Shown here: piece by piece, positions 6,489-15,075 of the stretch | Layout: each line of letters begins with the position of its first letter | Numbering within the stretch: position 1 is the first letter of the stretch | Assembly (NCBI GenBank): GCA_006386115.1 | Contig: VFIW01000082.1 | Coordinates: forward strand, 198,536 to 216,698 | Reading direction: 5' to 3' | Origin: Globisporangium splendens | Taxonomy: Eukaryota; Oomycota; Peronosporomycetes; Pythiales; Pythiaceae | Length of the DNA: 18,163 nucleotides | Program-made: the position numbers and the translations under genes | Notes under the pieces: generated by a model | The model's input: the letters and a program-made list of their open reading frames with translations, nothing else | What the model was told of the DNA's origin: nothing | The model's database searches: none

Positions 6489-8066
6489 CTACGACGATAG
6501 TTCATCTTCATCATCACTGCCACCCTCCTCGTTCTCCTCATCCTCGTTGTCTTCTTCAGAGGCTGCTGCTTCTCTCTTGCCGTTCTCGTCAAAATGCAGT
6601 TCCCAGTCGCGCGGCCACAATGGCGACGAGTACGGCGCATCGTAGGAATCAAACTGATCCGGTGGGTGGAACCAGTAGTTGAGCGCCAAGTGGCCGTTCG
6701 TGGACCCGTACGACTCGACTTCGTGGAACCACGACGCCGGCAGAAACAGCATCTCGCCCTCCTGCAGCTCGCAAAACGCGGCGTTTGCCGTCGTGAATTT
6801 TGGGAACTCGGCTTCCAGTTGCTCCTTTGCCGTCGGATCCTGCAGCAGCGACGTGTCCACGCGACTGAAGCTTACGGGGTACTTGACCTCCGACTCCTTC
6901 GGCTCTTTCCCCGCGTTCGTAGCAGCAGCAGGAGCGGCGTCTTCCTCAGTCGACTGCTCCTCTTCCTCATCACCTTCCTCATCGCCTTCGTCTTCATCCC
7001 TTTCATCTTCCTCATCGTCGTCTTCTTCGTCAAAGTGGAACGCGCCGTTTTCGTCACCGCTGTCTTCTCCCTCAGGCTCATCGTCTCGCTCAGCGCGCAG
7101 CACGCGCATCATGGCGCGGTCGAGACGGTCTTCGGCGGCTTTGAGCCGCTCTTCCGCGCTCTCTTCGCCATTCTCAACAGCGCGTTCCGCGAGCTCGAGT
7201 TCCTTCTCGGCGTCCACTTTCTCGAAGCGCGCGAGTGCATCCTGCTCGAAGGATGGATCGGCACCGTACGCCGTGGTCTCTTCGCCGGCGTAGTTGATGC
7301 GGCCGTTCGCATGGACGCGCACGAGGTGGCCGCGCGTGTACATCTTGGCGGCGTCGACGGGCGAGTACAGGCGGAAGCGCTTCTTGCCGCGCAGCAGGAT
7401 GTACAGGTTGTCGTGGTAGTCGTGGTGCAGGCCGCTCGAGGAGCCCGCCATGTTGTTGCCCATCCAGATGTTGATGTTCTGTGGCACAAGGTTGCCGAGC
7501 AGCGCCGGCCGCAATGGGAACCCGTCGCGCTGGAGTTTGGCCACAAACGGCGCCATGAGCTCGGGGCGCCCGCCCTCGTCGTCGTTGACGGCCACTTCTT
7601 GCGTCGTGAGGTAGTGCATCGCGTCGCCCTGTGCGATGAGCGCGAGCAGTTCGCGGAACGTCATGGGCACGTGGATGCCCTTGCCGAACTTGTCGGTCGT
7701 CGAGCTGCGGCGCTCGACCGAGAGGCTCTCGTCGCCCGCAGTCTCCGCCAAGTACTCGTTCGTCCATTTGGCTGGCGCCCTGAACGTCTCGTCGCGGATG
7801 AAACCCTGGAGCACCACGGGCGTGCGCGTCGCCACGTATTTGGCGAAGAAGCTCTCGGGCGTCACGTCGTCGATGTGCACGCGCTCGAGGGTAAAGTCCG
7901 CGGCAGGCACCGTGAAGCCCGCGTACTCGTTCACGAACGCAGCAGCTTCAGACGCACCGGGAGATGCTGCTGCTGTTGCTTCTGTGCGTGCGCGCTTCAC
8001 GGTGGCGCCAGCGGCGTCCGCATCGCCATCACTATTACGGCGCGTTGCTTTCTTGTCACCTGCCAT
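6489..8066 (-). CDS. JmjC/cupin-type 2-oxoglutarate Fe(II) oxygenase with acidic insertion
   Basis: 525 residues, no introns. The N-terminus is low-complexity with a short basic nuclear-type patch (VKRARTE). The cupin core starts near residue 65 (VHIDDVTPESFFAKYV, then RTPVVLQGFI), as in the JMJD7/HSPBAP1/JMJD5 group of JmjC hydroxylases. Iron ligands are visible as H214-x-D216 in LHHDYHDNL and H448 in SWFHEVES. RGKKRFRLYSP contains the likely 2-oxoglutarate Lys. The two halves of the iron site are ~230 residues apart, far more than usual, because of an inserted Glu/Arg coiled-coil-like stretch followed by a run of ~50 mostly Asp/Glu residues. Both the insertion and the acidic tail (EEDNEDEENEEGG) suggest interaction with basic proteins such as histones or ribosomal proteins. 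The substrate, lysine or arginine side chain, cannot be told from sequence. ATG 8066 has a good context; the frame stays open to 8243, but initiator-like motifs lie inside that extension. Confidence 0.85.
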   Translation of the reverse strand: MAGDKKATRRNSDGDADAAGATVKRARTEATAAASPGASEAAAFVNEYAGFTVPAADFTLERVHIDDVTPESFFAKYVATRTPVVLQGFIRDETFRAPAKWTNEYLAETAGDESLSVERRSSTTDKFGKGIHVPMTFRELLALIAQGDAMHYLTTQEVAVNDDEGGRPELMAPFVAKLQRDGFPLRPALLGNLVPQNINIWMGNNMAGSSSGLHHDYHDNLYILLRGKKRFRLYSPVDAAKMYTRGHLVRVHANGRINYAGEETTAYGADPSFEQDALARFEKVDAEKELELAERAVENGEESAEERLKAAEDRLDRAMMRVLRAERDDEPEGEDSGDENGAFHFDEEDDDEEDERDEDEGDEEGDEEEEQSTEEDAAPAAATNAGKEPKESEVKYPVSFSRVDTSLLQDPTAKEQLEAEFPKFTTANAAFCELQEGEMLFLPASWFHEVESYGSTNGHLALNYWFHPPDQFDSYDAPYSSPLWPRDWELHFDENGKREAAASEEDNEDEENEEGGSDDEDELSS

Positions 8067-8543
8067 GCCTGTCAAACACTGATAATAACCCCTCAAATAG
8101 GGCAAATCGGAGCTCTTGGGCTGCAAAAGTGGTAGAAAAACGTATGGAGCAAAATGACTGGTGCTGCGGGCAACAGTGAAAAGATACGCGGCAAAATGGA
8201 AACGAGATGCACGGAAGACGATCAGGAAGTGCTGTGAGGCCATCCATTTGCTTTATCTGGCGGATGCCGGAACAGATGCCGCCACTTTCGCGCTGTTGGC
8301 GTCAATCCTGCTGCGATTATCGCCTCATATCTACCAACCCAATCAATCATCTCCACGTGCGCGTCTACAAAGTTGCATTGCCCAAAAGAAAAAAAAAGAG
8401 ACAACTCGCTGGCGCTCACGATGCTACCCATTCACACCCTCTCTTCGTTCGCGAAAAAAGGAAAAGCTGGAGGAGAGAAGCGCCCACACCTTTCTCTCCG
8501 ATGCAAGCAGATTGAGAAATGTGTGCACCAGATTTCAAGCAGT
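8067..8543. other. Intergenic spacer between JmjC and DNAJC7-type genes
   Basis: 477 bp containing the JmjC promoter region and the 3' end of the co-chaperone gene. Apart from the initiator-like motifs, no RNA gene or coding segment is seen. Short frames here have no recognisable content. Confidence 0.5.
8126..8157 (-). promoter_or_regulatory. Possible oomycete initiators of the JmjC gene
   Basis: On the minus strand TCATTTT (8157-8151) and CCACTTT (8132-8126) both match the oomycete Inr consensus YCAYTYY, 60-90 bp upstream of ATG 8066. They fall within the upstream extension of the open frame, which argues that the extension is untranslated. Weak, motif-only evidence. Confidence 0.3.
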
Positions 8544-10465
8544 TTAGCCAAAGTGGTATCTCTGGCCGCCGTGGCTGTGGCCGCCCATGCCGCCCATGCC
8601 GCCCATACCGCCCATACCGCCCATACCGCCCATACCGCCCATACCGCCCATACCACCACCACCGCCAAAGAACATCTACATGTTGTCCACAATAACACAA
8701 ATCGAAAAAAGTTAGCGCATTGCGATCCAGGCAATAGTCTCGCATAAAGCACAAAGAACCTTACCTGGAAAATCTGCGACGGATCAACGCCGCCCATGCC
8801 ACCCATGCCGCCGCCACCAAAGTCACTGTCGAGGTCTTCGAGATCGACACCCGAGTCGTATCGCTGCTTCTTTTGCGGGTCCGAAAGTACAGCGTACGCT
8901 TCGCCAATATCTTTGAACGCCGCCTCGGCCGTGGCTTTTTCTTCGTCCGTCTTGTTCGCGTGACGATCCGGGTGGAATTTCAGCGCCTGGCGCTTGTACG
9001 CCTTCTTGATCTCCACCTCAGTCGAGCTCTGCGTCACGCCCAGGATCTTGTAAAAGTCCTTGCGCTTCGCCTTCTTCAGCTCCAGCTTGGTTTCGCGGAT
9101 ACTGCATTGCAACGTATGGTAAATCAGCCTCAATCGCTGCACACCTATGTAAAACTATAAAACTCCCACTGCTGCGTACCTGTTCTGAATGTCACGCTGT
9201 GCATCGTCGCCCACGAGCTTCGACGCCTGGTCGTATTCGCGCAAGGCTTGTTCCAAGTTGTCAACGCCACCGAGCGCCTTCAGACACGCGGCTTTTCGCA
9301 AATACGCCTTCGCGTATCCGTGGTCGTAGTAAATCGCCTTGTCGCAGTCTTTGATGGCTTCGTCGTGGCGTCCGAGTCGCGAGAGCGCGTTGGCGCGGTT
9401 GCAGTGGATCTTCGAGTTGAACGCCTTGTTGTCAGGATCGATAAGCAGACACTCGGTGTACTTCTCGATCGCATCGGCCATCTTGCCGGCCTTAAACGCA
9501 TTGTTCGCTTCTTCTTTGCTATTCTCTAACGCGCGGATGCGCTTGATCTCCTTCATGAACTTGCTGTTGTCAGGGTCCGATCGAAGGGCTTGCTGCAAGT
9601 GCTTGATGGCACTTGGGAACTCGCCCTGGTAGTATAAGCATCGCGCGCGCAAAAACAGCAAATCCGGGCTGCTCGAGTTCGTGCGCATCAACTGCGTCAG
9701 CGTCGCAAATGCTTCGTCGTAGCGCTCGCAGCCGATCAGCGCCTCGCCGCGCATGAGCTTGATGTCGTTCGAGCCCGAGCACGTCTGCAATGCACTGTCA
9801 AAGCAGCTCACGGCTTGCAAAAACCGTTTCTGCACAAGCAATCAAGCAATGGACAAAGCAAAAGCAACCACCGCGTCAATACGCGCAAGAACAAGCCTAT
9901 CTATCAATGCTTCCGTGTCCTCCTGCAATACGTACCGCTTCCAAGTGTTCTTTACCACGCTGCACCTTGTCCAATGCCATCTCGACGGCGCGCTTTTCCG
10001 ACAAGAGCGTCGCATTGTTTGGATCGCGGATCAAACCGGCCTGAAGCGTTTTGATCGCAGCTTCCGTCTCACCCTATTCAAACAGCAAATGCGTATGCAA
10101 ACAGCAGCACATTAGTGTCCATATCACAAGCCACCACGGAAAGATCCGCATTGCCATACAGACAGCATCGATCTTTGCTGTTTCGAGACACCAGAGCCAC
10201 GTACCAGCGCCAATTGCGCCTTGGCCTTGCGCACGTATCCCTTGAAGAACGTCGGGTCGAACACGATGGCGCGGTTGCAGTCCGTGATCACGTCCTGGTG
10301 CTTGCCGAGCATGAACGCCGCAGCCGCGCGGTTGCCATAGTACGCCACGACGGTCGGCGACGCGTCGATCGCCTGCGTGTACTTGTCGATGGCGCCGCGG
10401 TAGTCGCCGCGCTTGTAGAGCTCGTTGCCCTGGTTCTTGAACTCTTCGGCCTGCGCTTCGCTCAT
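8544..10465 (-). CDS. DNAJC7: DNAJC7-type TPR plus J-domain co-chaperone, five exons
   Basis: Minus strand, exons 10465-10205, 10073-9936, 9829-9180, 9101-8765 and 8675-8544; 505 residues (human DNAJC7 is 494). Introns are 131, 106, 78 and 89 bp, with donors GTACGT, GTACGT, GTACGC and GTAAGG and AG acceptors; joined exons stay in frame. Three blocks of tetratricopeptide repeats fill residues ~5-345 (for example [20 protein letters not shown] and [20 protein letters not shown]). A J domain begins at DFYKILGV (365) and carries the HPD triad at 393-395, needed to stimulate Hsp70 ATPase. In the family the TPRs bind the EEVD ends of Hsp70 and Hsp90, so the protein moves clients between the two in the cytosol. 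The C-terminus is Gly-rich: [11 protein letters not shown] before the last intron, then eight MGG units ending [11 protein letters not shown]. The start MSEAQAEEF is the first Met adjoining the first TPR; a CCACTTT initiator-like motif sits ~35 bp upstream. Confidence 0.94.
8578..8655 (-). repeat. 9-bp coding minisatellite (Met-Gly-Gly)8
   Basis: Eight near-identical 9-bp units (ATGGGCGGT, or ATGGGCGGC in the last ones) in the final exon of the co-chaperone gene. The units nearest the stop codon differ from the rest by a T-to-C change, suggesting recent expansion of the T form by slippage. Confidence 0.9.
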
Positions 10466-11016
10466 GCTGCTCGCCTCTGTCTGAATATGCGGAAAAGGGA
10501 AAGTGGCCGGCGGATCGTGTGCCGTCGTTGGTTCGCTCCCAATCACCGCGTCCCTATTACCCGACGCTGTCTCGGTCACAGAATGGGGGAAGAACAAGGC
10601 GAGCGGCTCTGTGGGGCTCCAATAGTGGCCTGTGAATGCCTAAGTGCGGGTGCGTACTTAGTGCACAAAGATTTTTTGGTTGCTGTTCCAGAACAACAAA
10701 TACTGCGTGGAAGTTGGCATGCCGGGCGACGATGGAGGCGCTTGATTCACATTCACATGGCCCACTACCGACACTGCGCCTCGGTGTTCATGCAGGAGGA
10801 GAGAGCAGAGGAACGAGGTTGCGTCAGCCAAGATGTCTTCCAAGTCACTTTCGAGACGTACTTAAGCGCCTGACTGTGTCTTTGGGAGATTTCTGGAACC
10901 TTCTACTTTTCCCTCGCTGGAGTGCCGTCCAGATAGATAGTGGCATATGTGTCATCGGTCAGACAGGTACATTTTGGGCAATCAAGCGCACCATCCTGTC
11001 GATGATGCACTCCTGG
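10466..11016. other. Intergenic spacer upstream of the co-chaperone gene
   Basis: 551 bp between the co-chaperone start and the channel stop codon, both on the minus strand. It must hold the promoter of the former and the 3' end of the latter. Frames crossing it lack recognisable content, and no RNA gene or repeat was seen. Confidence 0.5.
10500..10506 (-). promoter_or_regulatory. Possible initiator of the DNAJC7-type gene
   Basis: CCACTTT on the minus strand fits YCAYTYY and is followed by a pyrimidine-rich CCCTTTCC, ~35 bp upstream of ATG 10465. Motif-only evidence. Confidence 0.3.
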
Positions 11017-14000
11017 TTATTGAAACGAGCTGATATCAAACGCGGTCACGACTTCGCCGTCATAGTCACTCTCTCTCCGCTCACCCACTCCACCTTCTGC
11101 TCGATCTGCTTCGTACCTCTCCAAAGTGTCGGCGAGCACCCTCGAAATGGAGATCAGCGACTTCACGGCTTTCGCATTGAGCAGCACTTGGTCCGTGTCG
11201 GATCCACCAACGACGCACTCATGCCGCGCGATCTCGACGAACGACTGCACGGCGCGCGAGAGTGTCTTCTGGTCGGCGTTTCTCACGTGCTCGATGTTGG
11301 CGAGTTCCTGTTCTTGGACCAGGGCTTCAAGCATTTGCTGTCGAATAAAGCTGGATTTTCCTGATCGACTTTGCGCTGTGCGTTCAAAATCGGTCGCAGT
11401 TTCTTCCACAAGGGCGGGACTTTTCATCTGCTTATTGTGGAGCACGTTATCTTTCTTGGAACGGAGCACGATGAGATCCACATTTTCCCATGTCCTCAGC
11501 TCGGCTTTGTTCGGGGGGTTCAAAATCGTTTCAGCAATATCTCCGTGAACTTGGTATCCACATAGGATCTCACCGAGCGCAGTAGACCGCTTTGTCAATT
11601 GCCAAAAGGAGACCTGCTCGCCTGGCGTGCAATACCGTCCCGATGCCTCCACCTCAAAGTACGAGCCATGCGGTCCAAACAGTTCGTCCAAGATCACGCG
11701 GACGTCTCGACTTTCGGAAATCATCGCGAGGATGCAACTTATGAGCTCATTGGACTGAATAAACTTCGATAATCGCAGAATCGTCGAGCTGGTCGAGATG
11801 GTTCGCTGGGTACGCGGGTCGAGAATTTCACTGATGCATTTGCACTCTTTGACCCAGTCGATGGCTTCTCTCGCCATGCTTTGCTTTGCTTGAAGATCCC
11901 GAATCAAAAGTAGAGACGCTAGAGAGTGCGAATCGGAATTCATGATGTCGGTTTCTCGAGACTGGTCCGCCAAGATCATCATCGACGTGAACATCTGCAG
12001 CGGCAGTGATACGACGTGGCGGCGAATTGCAGTATTTCCGTAGTGATGGATCATCTTGAGATTTTCCAGCTTGTCAACGTCTAATCCGCTTTCTTTGAGT
12101 AGTTTGGTGCGTAAATGCGTCGGTTCTTCGCAGATCATGTGGAGTTCGGTGCCAGACGACACAAGGCAATCCAGAAGCTTGATCATGTCTCGGATATCGC
12201 GGCGCCAACCGCACATGAGGATTCGTTCGACCCGCTCGACCTTCGGCAGTGGAGGCGGTATTTTATCCACTTCGATCTGTACCGGCAGACACGCCTTGTA
12301 TGTGTCGTCATCTTCTGCTAATACCATAATTTGATCACCCGGCTCGACAATCGTTGTGAATTCTGGGAAAATCAAGACATCGCCGTTTGCTCTCTTAATT
12401 CCAAGCGGGATTGCATCGGGGAACCGTTCACAGAGGCCGTTGAACGGGACGCCAACACATTCGGGCCATTCTTTGAAATAGAATTCATTGCCTTCAAATC
12501 CAAGCAAACACGAGAACACGCGTGCTAGCCCAGGAGAACGCGCCGCCATCAACACCAACCGACCAATGACATCGTGCGACACAAGGATCTCCACGTCTTT
12601 TCCGCCGACAAGACGCACGAGAGGCTCGTTGTCAATATCACGTAGCTCTGCGACTATATGGCCAGTGAGCTACAAGCAAAAAAGCATGCAGTGTGAAAGT
12701 CACAGATATTTAGTCAACAAGCATGCAAATATCCGACACCACCAAACAAAATTCAAACGTTTTGGTACCTCTGGGAGTGTTTTCAGACTCAGTACCGTGC
12801 GTAAGACAGCAGCATCGGACTGGTCTGCATCCCCGGACGAAGTGGTCATGATGATGATACTTCTCGCTCGGTGTGCAGCAACTTTTACGAGATCCACAGA
12901 AAGCAGCGGTGTCCCCGTGCGGAAAATGACTTTGCTGCCGCGGAGTTCTTCACGCGGTAAATGTGACTCGAGCTCCGCTTCAAGCTCTTCTTTCTCAGCT
13001 TCTGCCAACACGACGACGACTCCGCCTTTTCGCTTGCATTTGCCAAGCAAATCTGCCGGATCAGTGAAATGGATTTGTCGGTCCACCCAAGCATTAACTG
13101 GAGACAAGAAAGAGAAGGAAAAAGATCAGCAAACGAAATCGAAGCCGAGACTTGAACCTGCAGCAGGCTACGCACAGTATGATTTTCTTCGGCGACTCGA
13201 CTTTTGCCTTTCTTGAGACTATCCATTTTATCACGGATGCCATCGACGACAAAGCCCATAATCACGGAAAAGTACAAAATGCCGATTAAAGTTGTCATGA
13301 CGCCGATGAACCGTAATCCCTGTTCAAACGACCCACAACGTTAGTGATTCTCAAAAGTAGCGCGGTTGCGTATCCACTCAACTTACCGGCTCTGTTAATG
13401 CTGTGTGGGAGCCTGTGTCGCCTAGAAATGTCCACGATTCCCAAACCATCTCAGAGAAATGCTTAGACGGTTGGCTCGCCTTGAGGATGCAGCCACCGAT
13501 GAACGTGAGAACGAGACCCACGCAAGCCAACGACAGCGTTTGTCCACGTCGCGTCGAGATGTACTGGTCTAGAAAATACGCGGCACGCTCCACTTTGGTA
13601 TGATGTTTCGATGGCATTTTGCGCTTCTCGATGAGCGCATTTTGCTTGGCGAGCAAGGACGCTTTCGATTGTCCCGCGCCGCCGTTGAGAAGCACCTGCA
13701 TTGACAGCGTTTTCTCCAGTGTCCCTATCCGTGGCAGTGATCCATGCGGCGGCGGATGATGCGACGACGGTGGTCCTATGGGTGGCAACTGTGCTTTTTT
13801 CGTCAACGGCTTGTCCAGAAAGCCTGGGTCGCCGATCGGGATAATATTCGGCAAGCCATCGTTCTTCAACGGCGCAACAGGCTCGATTTCCGTTGTGTCA
13901 GCAGCCTCGGTGGCTTCGCCCACGGTGCCAGACAAGTATCGAATGACTGTGTCGTTGAGTCCCATATTCCTCTTCTTCGCTGCGTCGCTGTCGTCGTCGA

Positions 14001-14028
14001 CAGGAAGCACTTTCAACGGATTGCTCAT
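11017..14028 (-). CDS. CASTOR/POLLUX-type ion channel, four exons, with a reading-frame conflict
   Basis: Minus strand; exons 14028-13387, 13319-13172 (or -13176), 13097-12769 and 12669-11017; about 923 residues. The N-terminal 155 residues are cytosolic and disordered. A membrane helix follows at ~164-183 (SLACVGLVLTFIGGCIL), then a pore stretch ESWTFLGDTGSHTA (197-210), comparable to ADSGNHA in plant CASTOR/POLLUX. A second helix lies at ~218-240, and then RCK-type regulatory domains containing DADQSDAAVLRTVLSL, DIDNEPLVRLVGGKDVE and SHDVIGRL. Plant members are nuclear-envelope cation channels needed for symbiotic calcium signals; the role in oomycetes is unknown. Odd: the conserved NHTLMLGWTDK block after the pore is encoded only if exon 2 ends at 13176, and this frame is one base out of register with GGVVVVLAEAEKEE 70 bp later. 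Ending exon 2 at 13172 keeps the frame open but replaces that block. A GTG at 14070 extends the frame, but ATG 14028 is the first in-frame ATG. Confidence 0.88.
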
Positions 14029-14057
14029 GCTCGTGCTCTTGTCGCTGCTGTCTCCAT
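14027..14057 (-). promoter_or_regulatory. Short upstream ORF overlapping the channel start codon
   Basis: An ATG at 14057 opens a 10-codon frame (METAATRARA) that ends in TGA at 14027-14025. That TGA overlaps the channel's ATG (14028-14026) as ATGA. Such overlapping uORFs usually lower translation of the main frame and leave it dependent on reinitiation or leaky scanning. This holds only if the transcript starts upstream of 14057 and the main start is 14028. Confidence 0.4.
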
Positions 14058-14524
14058 GCGTCGTAGGCACACACGAGATGTAAGCACACGCGCGGACGCT
14101 ATTCTCTGCGCACGCACAAAGCCAAATCGGAGAAAAAAAAGGCTCGGGAAAAAGGAAACGAATGTTGCGTCATGGAGTGACAATGGCATGGGAATGGGAC
14201 TGTTTCAGGCGCCGAAAATAACACACGAGTATGCGAACGGGCTGCTTTCGCCAACAATAACAGCGAACGCCGCGACTGATGCCACCCACTTATGCACGTG
14301 CGTGTACACACACACATATGGGTGTGCGAACCTCTTCATACGCGCGCATTCCATTCTTCTCTCCCTTTGAGAAATGCGTCGAGTGCAGAAACTTCAACAC
14401 TCATCTTCGTCTCTTGTTGGCTGTAAATCCTTCGTGGAAAGAAACATGATTGGCTGAAACAGCGCATCCAACGTTCGCTCTCAATCCCGCACTAGTGGTA
14501 TCTCTTGAGCCAAAGACGAAGAAG
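14029..14524. other. Divergent promoter region, channel (-) and SWIB gene (+)
   Basis: About 496 bp shared by two divergent genes. It holds a CA run near 14308-14317, an inverted CCAAT box (ATTGG at 14449-14453) 72 bp upstream of the SWIB ATG, and a CCATTCT initiator-like match near 14350. No coding segment is supported, except the short uORF at its left edge. Confidence 0.45.
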
Positions 14525-14891
14525 ATGTCGAACCTGAACAAGGTGTACAAGCTCTCGGCGCCGCTGCAGGGACTGCTGGGCAAGAGCGAGCTGTCGCGGC
14601 CTGCCGCCGTCAAGGAATTGTGCGTTCGTAGTATCTCATCATGCGCGTATTGTCGTAAACCCGCAGCTAATACTGACGGGAATGGGAATGTTTGATATGC
14701 GCGCTGCACACACACACAGTTGGGTGTATGTGAAGGAGCACAAGCTGCAGGACCCGGCGGACGGACGGATCATCCGTCCGAACCAGCAGATGAAGGACGT
14801 ATTCAACGTCAACGAGATCAAGCTCACGCAGGTCATGGGGCTGCTCTCCAAGCACCTCGAGAAGCCGTCGTCGGCGTCCGCGATCCATTAA
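14525..14891 (+). CDS. Small SWIB-domain (SWIB/MDM2) protein, two exons
   Basis: Exons 14525-14619 and 14720-14891, 88 residues. The domain fills nearly the whole protein: KLSAPLQGLLGKSELSRPAA, then WVYVKEHKLQDP, then IIRPNQQMKDVF, then IKLTQVMGLLSKHLEK. This is the SWIB fold found in BAF60-type SWI/SNF subunits and in free-standing small SWIB proteins of plants, protists and chlamydiae, linked to chromatin. The 100-bp intron starts GTGCGT and joins GAA-TT to T-TGG, giving Glu-Phe-Trp where most members have Glu-Leu-Trp. Other donors nearby break the frame. The acceptor is unusual: a CACACACACAG run without a real pyrimidine tract. There is no N-terminal targeting peptide, so nuclear action is likely. 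It is divergent from the channel gene and converges with the downstream gene 184 bp away. Confidence 0.92.
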
Positions 14892-15075
14892 CTGCCTTGT
14901 GCAGTCATGTGTGGATGAAGAGCTACACTCGATATGCGCAAGAACGGCCAGGAGCTCCCATGTTCGTGTGCTGACACTCGAGTAAGGTGTCTTATATATA
15001 GTACGTTTATGTGGAAATACCAAACGGCATGTTCTCTCTCTGGGTGTGGGGAAAAGAATAATGGCATTGGGTTTC

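Noticed and set aside
6594..8135. 513-codon + strand frame opposite the JmjC gene
   Set aside because: It mirrors the GC-rich codon usage of the real gene and has no recognisable domain; the minus strand carries clear catalytic motifs.
8432..8676. Trp-Ala-Val repeat protein read through the last DNAJC7-type intron
   Set aside because: It is an out-of-frame reading of the MGG repeat; a consensus intron (GTAAGG...TAG) restores the family's Gly-rich end.
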